Shown: positions 12,212-24,489, numbered from the stretch's first letter. The stretch: DNA of 64,000 nucleotides from Ampelocalamus luodianensis (GCA_036346255.1 CM070633.1:35370192-35434191); one strand, 5' to 3'. Program-made: numbers and translations. The notes: generated by a model from the letters alone, not told the origin.

Positions 12212-15200
12212 ATTGGTATCGAGCAGTTTTAGGTCCGTGGTAATTAAGTTATTAAAATGACACATCGTGCCTGATGGGTGGGGTTGGAAAATTACATTGC
12301 TTCCGCAATATCTGTTATTATGTTTCATTTTGTTGAGCAATTGTTGAATTGCTTCTGTACTATCATCCTTGTTGGTAATATATGATCTGCTATGATATTC
12401 AATATCTATGAACTAATTCTATGATTGTCATGAGATGATCCTGTATATTCATAATTGAGTATTTTGGTGAAGCGTGTTGTAAACGAATGATCAGAAGTGG
12501 AGGTCGTGGTTGTTACTCTGGGATTCACCAGGTTACACCACTGTTCGCAGTACGTGGTTAGAGGAGTAGTTACCCCGAGTACCATAGTTTCAGGTGTTAA
12601 GCGTGAGTTGCTTTAGAAAGTTATTCTCTTTCTTGATTTCTGAATTTGCCAATTCTTGTCCTGTGGTGGTTGATGAATTTCTCCTGGGTTTGTGGTTCAT
12701 GATAGTTTATGGTTTTCAATAGATCCCTCTTGGTTCTCTGAAACAAATATTGCTTTTCAACTGTTGAGTTGCTTTTACCACTTGTGGTCGTTGTCAATTG
12801 GCAAGATTGATGTTTTCATGGTTGCTCCTTCTTTCTCATTGAAAAGAATGACTCATTTACTCGTTTAACATGACTTGGTTAGTGAGAGTTTTCCGTGTAA
12901 GTTCGTTTGCATGGAAAGCTTTGGCTTTATGCGTTTCTTTTGGATTACTTGACGTTGAGGTTTGAAGTCTCTCTTTTGCTGTAGTAAGGTGTTAGAATCC
13001 TTTTGTGATGTCTTGCCATGCTTAAAATGAGAAGTTATAACTAAACGAATAAATTGTTACGATATGAGTTACCAAGTTGGGTTATTAGCATGGTGCAAAT
13101 CAATTATTCTTAACTACCATCCATGAAAGTGAAATTGATTAATTTGAAATGTCCTTGTATTTGATACATGGTGTAGGTTAAATGAAGACTGCCCATATCC
13201 ATTCGTAACCTATAGATCTTACATAAGAGCTAGATTTATCTATTTCTGGTATGCTAAAATTGTTGAAACTTGTATAAAGTACCGGATAGGTCTTTGGTGT
13301 ATCGATTCATGAAACCTTGTTTATAGAAAATTATGTTAGTGAATCTTTAATCATGTTTTGAAATGATTTACGAACAAAGGTGAAATATGAATCTATGTTT
13401 ATATGTGGTTATGTGATTGCAAATGAAATTAGTACCATATGTACACACATGATTAGTACAATCATCAATTGTTAATGAACAATGAAGAAGGTCTTGAGCA
13501 ACACCAACAGATTGAGTAGATGAATTTCGTAAGTAGGCTTTGATAGCGTGCATTGTGATATTGTTATTGCTTAGCATAATCTGTTATAATAAATTTGTTT
13601 CAACTTTGTGGTTTATGTTCCCTTTGGGAAGTTTTAGGATGGAGTAATAAAGTTTGATGATTCTTGGTACTAGTATATGTTGTCGATGTTTTTTAAATCG
13701 TCAAAATGTGAGAATGAGGTTAATTCTCGTAGTAATTTGATCACCCATGGTGATATTCTCTAAATGATCAAATTTCAAGTTTTATGTTCATGATCTTTTG
13801 AGGGTTGGGCTTTTATGTGGTAAATGAAGTTATCGAGTAACGATATGTTGCAAAGTTATAATGGTTCTTGATGATGCGAGTGCTTGATTTTGAATACTTA
13901 TTTGTTCTTATCATTGGGTTCGATACTCTCTTCTTGTGAGGCTTATGCGTTCAACCGTGGACTCCACTTATGTTCTATGAGTTCATTGCTTAATTGGTTT
14001 CTTCATTGGTCCCGTGTTCAAGCAGTGGTAGATGAGTTTTTCTAGTTGGTGAAAGTCGTTTCCATTTGTCTCTTCTTTTGAGAAAGAATCAACCCATTCT
14101 TTACACGGGTCTTTTGAAGTGTTTTCTAATGGTTGTGGTGAAACTGATGTTAATACCCATAGTAATTTGATCGCTTCGATGATATCGTTCAGCTTGAGAA
14201 TATTTCAAGTTTAGCTTTGTGATATTTCCTTTGAGCTCTTGAATCATCTGGTAGCTGAAATTATTTTAAATAAATTGAGGTATTGAATTGTCTTGTTGCT
14301 TCTTAAGAGATTCAAGTGATTTAATCTTAAAGGATTTTTGGTTTGAGTTTGCAACGTGAAGCGGCAATTAAAGAAAAATTATGTTGGTTCCCTTAAGAAA
14401 AGAATAATCTACTTGTTTTTCATAAAATCCTGTAATTGGAAATGTTTCGAGTTTGGTGGCTGAGATTATTTGGATCTCGTGTTTCGTGTGTGAATTGTTC
14501 TGAACAAATATGACGTATTGAGGAATTTCATTGGTTCTTAATTAGTCCGTGTGGTTTGGACTAAAGACCTTATGTTGTTCGTTGTGGCAAGCGATGCTAG
14601 TCAAAGAATTAATTTCGTGTTAAAGGAAAGAGTGCAGTAGGAATATTTGGGAATTTGAGTCAAGTTTTGTAACTGGTAGTTATTTGAATTGTTCATAAAC
14701 TTTTTGCTCTTTTCACTCAAGAGTGTCGAGTTTCAATCGCAATGTCATTTCCCTTAATGGTGGTTATTTGCTATTCCCTTTCGAGGATGCGTGCCTTCAT
14801 TGTGAACTCAATTTCGTTTCCCGGATCTTCATTACAGATTATTTCTTTTGGTTTCGTGCTCACTTGTGAGCGATGCGTTTTCTGTGTGGTGAAATTTGTC
14901 CTTATTCGCCTCTTTCTTTTGAGAAAAGATCAACAGTTTGGTGTTGCAAAGTTTTACAAAGCGTAAGCTCTCAATTGTTTGGTGGTGGTTAAGTGATTGT
15001 AGGGGTGAGATTTTGCTACCAAGCTATTGGAGGAGTAATAGAAGATGAGTTGGTTTTGACCTAAACCTCTTGGAGGGAAGTTGATTCAGATGGAATGTAT
15101 GGCTTCGAAGTAAAACCGTATAGTGTTCAACTAAGTAGAACCTATGATATAGTGTAGTTCGTAACTTTGGTTCATGTTGAAATGTTGCGGATTATCAAAT

Positions 15201-16567
15201 GTATGGAAACCTTAATCAATTTTATAGCGTAACACAATTGGAAAGAATTGCGATGTTGAGTGAGTGATTCTGATGATGTCAATGAGTGAGTATGTCGAAT
15301 TGTGGGGATGTTAGAGATTTAATCCGATGATTTCACCATGTGTTATAAGAGGAATTCGTGGTAGGGTCTTGGAGGTTAAATTTGGGCTTTCCATTTTCAT
15401 GCTAGACTTTTGGTCGCCCAAAGATTTGTGTGTAGAGGAGATAGAAAACTGGAGTATTCTCGAGTAGTGGAATGATTGTCGATAGAACCCTTCGATGTAG
15501 TTCATGAGCGGGTGTACTGAGGATTCGACGTGTTATTCTTGAAAGTTGAGGTGATGAGGTTACGTGGGTCTTTGAGGTGCTTTGGTGCCCTCTATCAAAG
15601 TAATGTCATCAGTTTGTCTAGAGTGTTCAGTGGAATCAATAGAGTCTCTCCACAAAGGTGTGGATGATGTGTTTTGGTTTAAGCCTAAATTTGAGGATGT
15701 TAAATTAAGAGGTTGAGAACGTGTGGTATGCGATGAATTCAATTCCAAGGTTGGAGAGATATTTTATTCCAAAAAGTGAAACTAAGGAAAAGATGTCTTC
15801 TTGATTAGTGAAGCATTTTCTTTATTCTTGCTTGAGCTTATCTTTGTTGACCAATGTCTTTCGTAAGTTGAGTTTGACTCGATTTTGGTATGTGTGGTTC
15901 TTATCGGTTCAGGAAGAATAAAGGAAGTTTTGATTTGGGCATTTAAAATTGTTCCTCCTTTGGTTTTCGTGACATTTATTCGCAAACCGCCACTTGGAAG
16001 GTGGAAAGGTTTTCGTAATGAAATTCGATTGATTTTACTCTTACGCACCGGTTGGTAACGTCTAGTTGTGATGTGAATCTTTCTTATTCAGGTGTGTTTT
16101 GCGGTAAAGAGTTTGCTTAAAGAGTTTTCGATCGTGTGTATTCGGTTAAAGGAGGTGATCCTTGTTTTGGTGAAGAGTTCAATTGAGAGGCGGAATAAGA
16201 GTTTCGTGTTCTTTGTGCTTGTCATGTGGTTCGGATCATTGGGAAGGTTAACCCAAGGTACATTGGGTTGTTTTAAGCTAGTTGGCGATCGCCGGACTCG
16301 CCTCGAGTCTATGCGCGAGTACGTAACGTCTTGTATGTTCTCGTGTTGAGTGAGTACCGGAAGTACCGGGTTGAGTGTTAGTTCGCACGCCGTGTTACGT
16401 CGTTGTGTTGTGGTATTTTTCATCCGAGGAGAGGCTACTTGGAAGTTGGAGTTTCGCGTGCGTGAGCCTTAGCAGGTTTTGTTCACAACGGCACGTGGTT
16501 ACCGTTGTTCGTTCTCGATCGTGGTTGTTCTTTCCGCTAAGTGTGTTTAGATTCGGATCGAATCCTC
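12212..16567 (+). other. Non-coding internal region of LARD-like element
   Basis: No frame here exceeds about 110 codons and none shows gag, protease, RT, RNase H or integrase motifs. The sequence is T/G-rich on the plus strand and has a loose repetitive texture. Variants of CTTTTGAGAAAGAATCAAC recur near 12,835, 14,080 and 14,918. A GTAATTTGATC...TTTCAAGTTT segment occurs near 13,732 and again near 14,162. It may have derived from an autonomous element by decay or capture, but I could not tell which. Confidence 0.6.
12214..12225 (+). other. Primer-binding site of LARD-like element
   Basis: TGGTATCGAGC starts three bases after the LTR. It matches the complement of the initiator tRNA-Met 3' end (TGGTATCAGAGC) with one base missing. 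This fixes the 5' LTR end and the plus-strand orientation. Confidence 0.7.
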
Positions 16568-16580
16568 GCAAGGGGTAGAA
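16568..16580 (+). other. Polypurine tract of LARD-like element
   Basis: GCAAGGGGTAGAA immediately precedes the 3' LTR start at 16,581. Confidence 0.75.
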
Positions 16581-19050
16581 TGTAATATCCCGAAAGTGTG
16601 AGGATCAACTATCGAAGAAAATAATTTAATCTGTGAGCGATCAAATTTATTCGGGAATTGTTCTTCATCGATCTTGTAAAGAGAGGGGGTTACTGGTTTT
16701 TCACGGCAACTGGGCTGGGCCATGGCCGGTGGGCTGGCGGTGCTTCTCAGAGGGGGAGGCATCATGGGCCTAAAGCCCATGCGCCCCCACACCCCCCTAA
16801 CCCTAGCCACCCTCCCTTTTCCCCGTGGCCGAAATTTTCCCCTCACCCCTTCCTTGGCAGCCGCCACCCCTGCCCTCTCCCTCCCTTGGTGCCTCCACCT
16901 TCCTCTCAAGATGAACCCTCCATTGCTGCCACCTCCTGAGGATTTCCTGCTTTTGGCCTGCCGCAAGGAGGAAGAAGAAGAGGGGAAAAGAGGGGAGAAA
17001 AGAGGAGATGAGAAGGGATCTTCTTCGGGGTGTTTGATCAGCGTCTCCCTAAGGTTCTACAAGGGTAACGAGAGGCGTTCTTTGCTGTTTAAGTTGTATT
17101 AGATGCGAATTCGATTAGTTTGATTGGGTTAAATTGCTGCTGCTACAAATTCAATTCTGTCCAGTTTCTTGCACGGCCTGTTTCGTATGATTAGATGCAG
17201 AATTAGGGATTTTGATCTCCTAGAGTTATTTATAGGATGCTCTTAGCTTTCGGTGGCCACCAAGATCACCTCATTCCGACTTTCGAGTCAAAAGTTATGA
17301 TAGATTTACTATTTGCTGTCCAGAATCCTGACGAGAATTAGCAGTCTCTGTATAGGTTGATATATGGCCTAGTTAGAGGGTGATTCAGAGGTCTTGCCCA
17401 TAACAAATTTTGAAGGTGATATCACTAGCTTTCAGGATTGATAAAGAACACCTCATTTGGATTTATAGATCAAAAGTTATGCACTTTTCTTTGTGACTGT
17501 CCAGATTGTAGGTCAGTCTGTCCAGATTGTATGTCAGTTTCTATCTTTAGTTTTGACCCGTGTGCCACTTTTTGCTAAAGGCAAAATTTGAATGTCGTGC
17601 CAACTAGGTTATTGTAGGTAATTTCATAACCTTCTCAGATTGTTAAAGAACACTCAATTCGGAGTTGTAGTTTAAAAGTTATGGACGTTTTAGTTCTGAT
17701 GTTCTAATTGCTCAGTCAGATTCTGTTCTGCTATTTCGTTTGACAGTTAGCAATTTAGTTTGGCCGAATTGGGTTATCTCGTCAACTACAAAGTTGTAGA
17801 TATATTTGTTAAGCTCGTGTAGGATCTGGGCTCATCTCTTTGGAGTCCCAGATCATTAGTTTTGGTCTTTACCGTGCTGCTGTCCTGATGGGATTCCATG
17901 TTACCGCTGGAATTTCAGATTCGGTTATGACTATGTTTTGGGTGTGCAAGAGGGTAGTGTAGAATATTAATTCATGATGGGCTCTATGTTGTTCTTATTT
18001 CGGTTATTTAATTGTTTAGGCCGCGAGCCTACGGGTTTGGGAGCGCCATCGTTGCTCGCTAACGCGCCGTAACGCCGAAGGCAAGTACTTTGTTGGTTTT
18101 AAATGTCGTGATTGTGAGTGTTTACATGAATATGATGTGACATCTTGTGATACCCAGAAATGCTGAATTGGTTATGTTCTATCAATATGTGGAGTAAATG
18201 CCAAAAGATGATATTAGCATTGTTCATGTTCATATCATGCATCCTTTTATTCATGCTATGTCCACTGGGAGTGGGATCGTAAGTCCCACCATTCCAATGT
18301 AGGCGTGTTTGGACATTGTCATGTCCCGCCCACTAAGTGGATTGAAAGACCCATCAATTCCAAAGATGGGCACGTAAGACCCATCAATTCCGTATGGGCA
18401 GCTTTGGACACCTATATGAAACGTTCTTCATATAGGACTTGGATCCCCGCACTTTTGTTAAGTGCGGGCTTAATGAACACCGACGGTGTGTCACCGCTAT
18501 ACCGTATAAGCATGTGTGCATCCATCCTTGAGTACATTCATTCATGCCATGCATTCCTAAGTTTTCATTCGATGTATGCTCATATTCTCTTATGATGATG
18601 ACTTGTTCATATGTGTGTTATGTCCCTTTATCAGCATTACTTGCGAGTCGTGGACTCACTCTTGCGTTGTTTGTTTATTTTAGGTAACCCACGATGTTGG
18701 CTCACTTGGGAGGGAGTAGACACGCACTACTTGTTCACATCATCCAATTCATGTTCAAGATTAAATTTAGTTCTATCTTACATTCGTAAATGATGAACTG
18801 TAATAATAAATTTATAAGTGGTGAAGGAAGGATACCTTCTCCACATTGATGTCGAATTATTACTGCGTGTGAACTTTCGTTATCAATGAACTGAAATAAA
18901 TAGATTAGATGGTGAAGGAAGGATACCTTCATCATGTCTTGGTTGTTTTGATACTATCATTAGTTGATTTTATTCAAATTCTTCCGCATTATGGATGTAT
19001 GTTAGATGTTTTAGGTGACATCTTGGCTTCCGAATAGCCAGGGTGTTACA
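16581..19050 (+). repeat. 3' LTR of LARD-like element
   Basis: 2,470 bp, starting TGTAATATCCCGAAAG and ending GGGTGTTACA, followed by TCCTC (19,051-19,055). It is uninterrupted and shows the empty site of the 7,569-9,967 insertion. G/C-rich near its start (16,720-16,960), then AT-rich. Confidence 0.9.
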
Positions 19051-19411
19051 TCCTCGTTTTGTAATGATTCGGAAGGGTCCGACATAACGAGGTGCTAGCT
19101 TCCCTTTCACCTGAAAGCGATGAGTGCCCTTCATCGGTGACACTTTAAGATAGACATGGTCATCCACCTCAAAGCTTAACTCATGACGATGATGGTCGGC
19201 AAAACTCTTCTGACGTGACTGTGCAGTTTTCAAATGGCCTCGAATCAGACGAATTTGCTCTTCTACTTCTACCACCAAGTCTGGACCATAGAATGGTCTT
19301 TCACCCGATTCTGACCAATTCAATGGAATCCTACAAGCTCTCCCATACAAAGCTTCAAAAGGTGACATTTGAATACTTGCTTGGTAGCTATTATTGTAGG
19401 AAAACTCCACA
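19051..19411 (-). pseudogene. Chromovirus integrase, central part (5' part of split gene)
   Basis: Minus-strand frame with EFSYNNSYQASIQMSPFEAL, FADHHRHELSFEVDDHVYLK and RYVGPFRIITKRG. These are the late integrase core and GPY/F-type region of a Gypsy polyprotein. The frame continues into 7,026-7,336 across the LARD insertion. At about 19,411, just upstream of the EFSYNN motif, homology stops abruptly and Tat-element sequence begins. The RT, gag and 5' LTR of this chromovirus are absent from the window, so a deletion or a complex insertion lies at this edge. Confidence 0.85.
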
Positions 19412-19715
19412 TGTGTTTCTCTCGACTAGAAATATACTTGGTCGAGTTAGTTTATTTGAAATCTCACGATTACAAGATAGTCGAGAAAATCTTACGACTC
19501 TGGAGTAATCGTGGCCTTATGATCGGAAGCAAAACCTTTCCGATTGGCATTTCTTTTGATCAGAAGTATACTTGGTCAAGAAGGTAATTTCACTTAAGGT
19601 GTGAAAAGAGCCTTGGTACTCCCGAACAGACAGATTAAAGATCTGTCCGCTAGAGCAATTCCCAAAGCGGTGGAAACCGTTGAGTTCCCACAGCGTTTCA
19701 TTTCAAGCGTACGGT

Positions 19716-19722
19716 TATAAAA
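19716..19722 (+). promoter_or_regulatory. TATA box of antisense ORF
   Basis: TATAAAA in the context CGGTTATAAAACGG, about 150 bp before the ATG at 19,867. A pyrimidine-rich leader (19,750-19,860) lies between them. This looks like a conventional plant promoter for the plus-strand gene, independent of the LTR. Confidence 0.55.
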
Positions 19723-20839
19723 CGGACTGCAGGGATGAACTTAGGGTTCTTACTTTTCCTCTGTTCACCCTGACTGTTCGTCGTTTTCTCGTCTCTTCCG
19801 CCGCCAGCGACACTGTGTGCTTTTTTGAAGCTTTCCCAAATCCAACTCTTTCCCCTTTTAGAAAAGATGGCTAGGACCGTCTCTGTCTCTGAGTGGGCAG
19901 AATTGGAAATGGACGACGCAAAGATGAATGCCTTGGTTGCCGCCGAGAAAATTCCCGAAGGGCTACTCGTGAAGTGGATTGCGGCGAGTGGAGAACACTG
20001 GCCGTCGGGGGAGGAAGATCAAATCGCCATCTTCCAGGTGTATTGTGAGTGTGGCCTCCGATTACCTGCCCACCCCTTTCTCACACTCGCGCTCGAGCAC
20101 TTTGGGGTGGAATTAGTGAACCTTGGCCCTAACTCCATCACAATGCTGAGCATATTCGTGTATCTGTGTGAGGCTTACCTGGGGATTCCGATGGACCTCG
20201 AGCTTTTCCAGTACTACTACGGAATGGCTCGACAGGCTGGAATTGCTGGGAGTTGCGGTCTAAAGCTCCACGACGGTAAGTCAAAGGAGTATATTCAGAT
20301 GTTCACCCGGTCGTCGTGGCCGGGGTGGAAGAAGAACTGGTTTTACTGGGAAGTTAACAAGGAAGACAGCCTTTCGTTTGTCGGGAAAGCCGCCGAGAGG
20401 TCCCCTTCTTGGGATTCAACTCCCAGTAATCTTGACCGGATCGCCCTCTACATTCAAGCTATCAAAGACTTGAAGACGGGGGGCTTACCGGATGGTACGT
20501 GGTGAAAGACTTCATCACGTGTCGTATTAGCCCCTTGAAAAAGCGAGTCCCTCCTATGTGGAGGTACTCGAGGAAAGAAGACCCGACCAGGGATTACAAG
20601 GATGGTAAGTGAAAAACTCACTTTTTGACCTTAACCTTGGGTAATCTTGATTTGGTCTGTTGATCGTGCTATTTGTGTGTACAGATCTTCCACAGGCAGA
20701 GATTGACGCTCGCGTCAGGCTCATCTGCGAGAAGAGCCCGTCCAGCGTAGCAGCTCCCCAAATTCTTGCGGTTTTAACCGCAGAAGAAAAAGTGGAGCAC
20801 CTAAAGGTAATCGAAAAATGCCTTCGTCTTTAGGCACCT

Positions 20840-20955
20840 ATTGTCATAAAATGATTTACGACTACAGGATTTGTCGTAGAAAAACTTATGACTTGCGAGC
20901 TGGTCGTAGAAGAACTTATGACTAGTGAATGGTCATAAAAAAACTTACGACCACT
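20840..20955. repeat. Hairpin array in antisense-ORF intron (first)
   Basis: About four units of the palindrome type GTCGTAGAAAAACTTACGAC, here mostly as GTCGTAGAA-ACTTATGAC and GTCATAAAA-ACTTACGAC, spaced about 30 bp apart within the second intron. Confidence 0.75.
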
Positions 20956-22415
20956 TTCTTTTTCTGATTTTCAACAGAAAGTAGGCGTGGAAGACCACCA
21001 AGACGACGAGGAAGTCGATTTGGTAGTCATTGGGGCGACAGTGCAGGCAGAGTCGGCAAAGTCCCCCCAACCAAAAAGCGTCGACTTGTAAAGGTCGGCG
21101 ACAAGGGTGGCTCGAGTTCGGCTCCTCCTGCTCCTTTTGCCAAATTTGCTGCAGACTTGGCTGCAGCGAGGAAGAAAGCAGAGGAGGCAGCCTTTGCCCT
21201 CAAGTGCACAGCCCCCAAGGTCAAGGTACCATTCTATTACGACAACAAGTCTTTCGTAGTTTCTGCTTCTCGTGGCTTTATAAGGTAGCTAGAAAAGGAG
21301 AACGGGAAGAACTTCATGTCTTTTGTGAAGGAAACTACTGCTCCAATAGAACCTGAGGTCGAGGGGAGCAGTGTTCTTTAAGGTGGTTGAGACAGATCTC
21401 GGCCACTCTGGGGAGTCGGGAAGAGGAGACTTCCATTCCCCCCGATCGAATCTCGACCAACAATGGTTGATAAGAAGTCGAAGAAACCTTCCGTTGGGAA
21501 GGTTGCTCCTAATTTTCGGGTTAGATCCAGTGCGCAGAGGTATGTAAAAAACAGCAGTGTAAGAACCACATTTACTCTTTGTTTTTCACAAGTTGACTTA
21601 CTTCTGCGTTTTGTGATCTTAGCCCAATGCCTTCAGCCCCGGGGATACTTCTATGGAGAAGCCCGCTGTAACCTCTTCACCAATGAAGGTGTGACAATGC
21701 AACCTCTTCACCAAAGAAGGTGTGGCGGCGATGAGTCAAGCTCGGCTACTATTCTCGCGGTGGAGGAAGTCGTTGCTGCAGAAGTCGCTACGACCACCGA
21801 GGTAGTCGTAGAGATGGAAGTGGAGGCGAGAGAGGCCACGAGGGAGACACCGGGAGTCGGTGGTGGTGAGAGTTCCGACCACCGTGCCGGTAAGGAGGTT
21901 GTTGAGGACGTTCCTTCCGGTCCTCCAGGTGGTGCTCCCGTCACCGAATCAGAGGAAGAAGAGTACTTTAACTTTTTCTCTGATTTCTTTGGCCCTGCTT
22001 CTATCGTAGGATCTTCTCGCCTCACCAGCCTCATGATCGAGTTCCTCACCCCAAAGAAAGATTCCCATTGCGGGATGTCTTCTATAATGAACGTCTCGAA
22101 GGGGTTTGGTGGAAACAAGTCGAGGAGATGGATGGGCTGAAGGGTCCATCATGGATAGTCCCCATGTTTGCTTGGTCAAACATGAATGTAAGTATTCATC
22201 GATACTCATGTATGTATGGTTTTAGTCTTGTCTCTTATCGTTTTTCTCCCTTGCAGAGAGCCGTGGAACAAGTTGATACGATTTGCGAGTATAATCGGCA
22301 ACTTGTCAAACTACGATAAGAGAAAGCAGTACTCTGTGAGCAAGCAGAGAGGTGGTGAGTGACTGATATTCGTAATCGTTTTATCACTCGACTACTTGTT
22401 CAGCACTCGGTGGGG

Positions 22416-22527
22416 GTTGTCGTAGAAAAGCTTACGACTTAGTATTGATCGTAGAAAAAACTTACGACCAGGAGTAATCGTAGAAAAACTTACGATCACG
22501 CGTCAGTCGTAGAAATACTTACAACTG
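22416..22527. repeat. Hairpin array in antisense-ORF intron (second)
   Basis: Four units, including GTCGTAGAAAAGCTTACGAC and ATCGTAGAAAAACTTACGAT, spaced 27-30 bp. In ATCGTA...TACGAT both stem ends changed together relative to GTCGTA...TACGAC. Confidence 0.8.
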
Positions 22528-23436
22528 TTCGTCTGTGTATTCATGTCTGCCCTTAACTTTTTCAGGTTTAAGAGTGACGAAAAGACCCTAGCCGATTCGC
22601 TCGACTTCAAAAAAGCCGAGGTGAAAAAGCTAAGGGATAAGGTCACTCAACTTCTGAAGAAGCTTCAGGAGGCTAACTCTGCAACTCAGGAATTGCAGGA
22701 AAAAAATAAACAGTACATGGAGTCACGACTGCTTTTAATCCTGATCTTCACCTTCCTAACATCTCATTCTTTTACAGAAAAAGAAGTCGAAAACAAAGCC
22801 GAGGCGGGGACTCTTTGGATCGAGGTCCAGGAAAAGTCCTCAGTCGTCCGTGAGATCTCCCGCATCGCGGAGGAGAAAGATCAAGAAATCGAGAAGTTAG
22901 GTTCTCAATTAGCGGTTAAGTAAAACTTTACCTACTATTAAATCGTTTTCTCTTCTCGTAGAATCATTTCATCTAACCACTCCTTACTCCTTTCAGAGCG
23001 ATTAGTTGAAATAAAGCAACTCTACGAGGCTTCGACTTATACCCAGGAGGAGATGAAGTCGATGAAGATCAATCTTCAAGACAACATTTCGCTTCTGAAC
23101 AATGTACTCGATGGGCTTCGTGCCGGAAAGGTCGCTCCTCGCGATGGCACGATGGCTGCTCATACGAGTGTCATTGGGGAGCAAGTCGGTACCTTGCAGG
23201 AGTTGGTGTCTACTCTGAAGACCAACCAGAATGACTCGATAAAGGAAGCGGTCAAAGGAGCTATGGGCTTTGTTTTAGCAAAGCTTAAAGCCCGTGACCC
23301 CAACCTTAACCCTCATTCTGTTGAAGCCGACTTCGACTGTACCGAATCTGACGCAGAATGGTTAATCGAGGAGATGCAGTCGGTCGGCGAGAAGGTCACG
23401 GAGGAGATGCAAATAGAGTCTCCTTTATCAGAGTAG

Positions 23437-24489
23437 TATGTAATAGGAATCTGTAAAGACAAACCCTTTTGGTGATGTATAAATATATGATCGTTTCTTC
23501 TTTCCTGCAAATTATCTCGTAGAGTAGTTAGTAACTCGTAAGATAATGAAAAGGGAAGAAATAATCAGACCAGATATATGTGATTCCTCTTTCCTTCCTC
23601 TTTTTCCCTACGAATTAGTAACTCGTAAGATGATAACTCAGAAAAAGAGAGCTAAGATTAAGAAATGAAGTCATGTTTATAACTTTATCCTAGCCCCGAC
23701 TATTTACTTAGTTTATTGGAATAAACTAAGGAAATAGTAAAGAAAGGGTTTATGAAAACAGAGATGTTTGTTCGACTTATAGTTCTCGAGTATCGATTAT
23801 CTTGCACTAGTCGAAAGAGTGGAAAACGGATCGACTCTAGGAAGTTCCTTCTAGTGGGCAGGACCACGTGCAAAAAGAAAAAGGCTTCGACTAGGTGATG
23901 TTACCCTCTCCAACTAGATTAATCAAATCAATAACGACAACGTGAGTAAAACAAACGTCTAGAGTACCTTAAAAATTAATTCGACTTTTTTCGATGTACC
24001 CGATAAGTTTGTCCTGGTAGCAAGAGTAGGAAACGGGACGACGCTAGGAAGTTCCTTCTAGTGGGCAGGACCACGTGCAGAAAGGAGAAGCTTCAACTAG
24101 GTGTGTTTCTTCCTCCGACCAGTTAAAACCGATCAAGTTTACCAGAAGTGGTCGAACGAATCTCAAAAGTGCGCTCTTCTTAGAGTATTTTTCAAAACGA
24201 ATAAACAAACTAAGGTGACATGAATTTGCGAAAAAATTTCGACCATGTTTCTGAGCCCAAAAAACTTTGTATTGGTTGCAAAAGTTAGGAACAAGGCAAT
24301 ACTAGGAAGCTCCTTCCAGCGGGCAGGACCACATGCAGAGAGGAGAGACTTCGACTAGTTGTTATGTCCTTTCTCCGACCAATATAAAAAGGAAATGAGC
24401 GTATGAAGAATGGTCGAAAATAAAAGCAGAATTCAAAGAAAGACAATAAAGATAGAAAGAACCTAATACTTTATTATCGTAGAAGTTTG
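23437..24489. repeat. Spacer with three diverged direct repeats between convergent genes
   Basis: The segment CTAGGAAGTTCCTTCTAGTG followed by GGCAGGACCACGTGCA occurs at about 23,838, 24,044 and 24,302, the last with changes (AGCTCC, CAGC). Each is followed by a pyrimidine-rich stretch and a CGACTAG/CGACCA word. No coding frame. The zone lies between the 3' ends of the antisense ORF and integrase, where both transcripts would terminate. Confidence 0.6.

Larger units (their letters stand above)
7337..19050 (+). mobile_element. Non-coding LARD-like LTR retrotransposon
   Basis: A complete element by structure: two LTRs of 2,471 bp (after removing the nested solo LTR) and 2,470 bp, a primer-binding site, a polypurine tract and a perfect 5-bp duplication (TCCTC). 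The 4.4-kb internal region (12,212-16,580) encodes no recognisable gag or pol on either strand and has only short spurious frames. This fits a large retrotransposon derivative (LARD) that needs proteins supplied in trans. The LTRs look highly alike by eye, with scattered single-base differences, so insertion is comparatively recent and certainly later than the chromovirus it interrupts. Confidence 0.85.
19867..23436 (+). pseudogene. Antisense multi-exon ORF of Tat element (putative 'gypsy-type transposon' protein)
   Basis: The first exon starts MARTVSVSEWAEL and includes YCECGLRLPAHPF and ALEHFGVEL. These features recall the plant protein family labelled putative gypsy-type transposon (Transposase_28-like). 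Good GT-AG junctions are visible: exon 1 ends 20,604, intron to 20,684, exon 2 to 20,806, intron to 20,977. Later exons (about 21,463-22,140, 22,543-22,920 and 22,997-23,436) have charged, coiled-coil-like sequence such as EEKDQEIEKLGSQL. The frame breaks near 20,490 (reading continues one base out as VVKDFIT), again near the C run at 21,062, and there is a stop near 21,285. It is therefore a decayed copy. Its function is unknown; it runs opposite to gag-pol and converges on integrase. Confidence 0.7.

Noticed and set aside
15311..16423. Minus-strand frames of 60-110 codons in the LARD interior
   Set aside because: No gag or pol motifs, and not on the element's coding strand.
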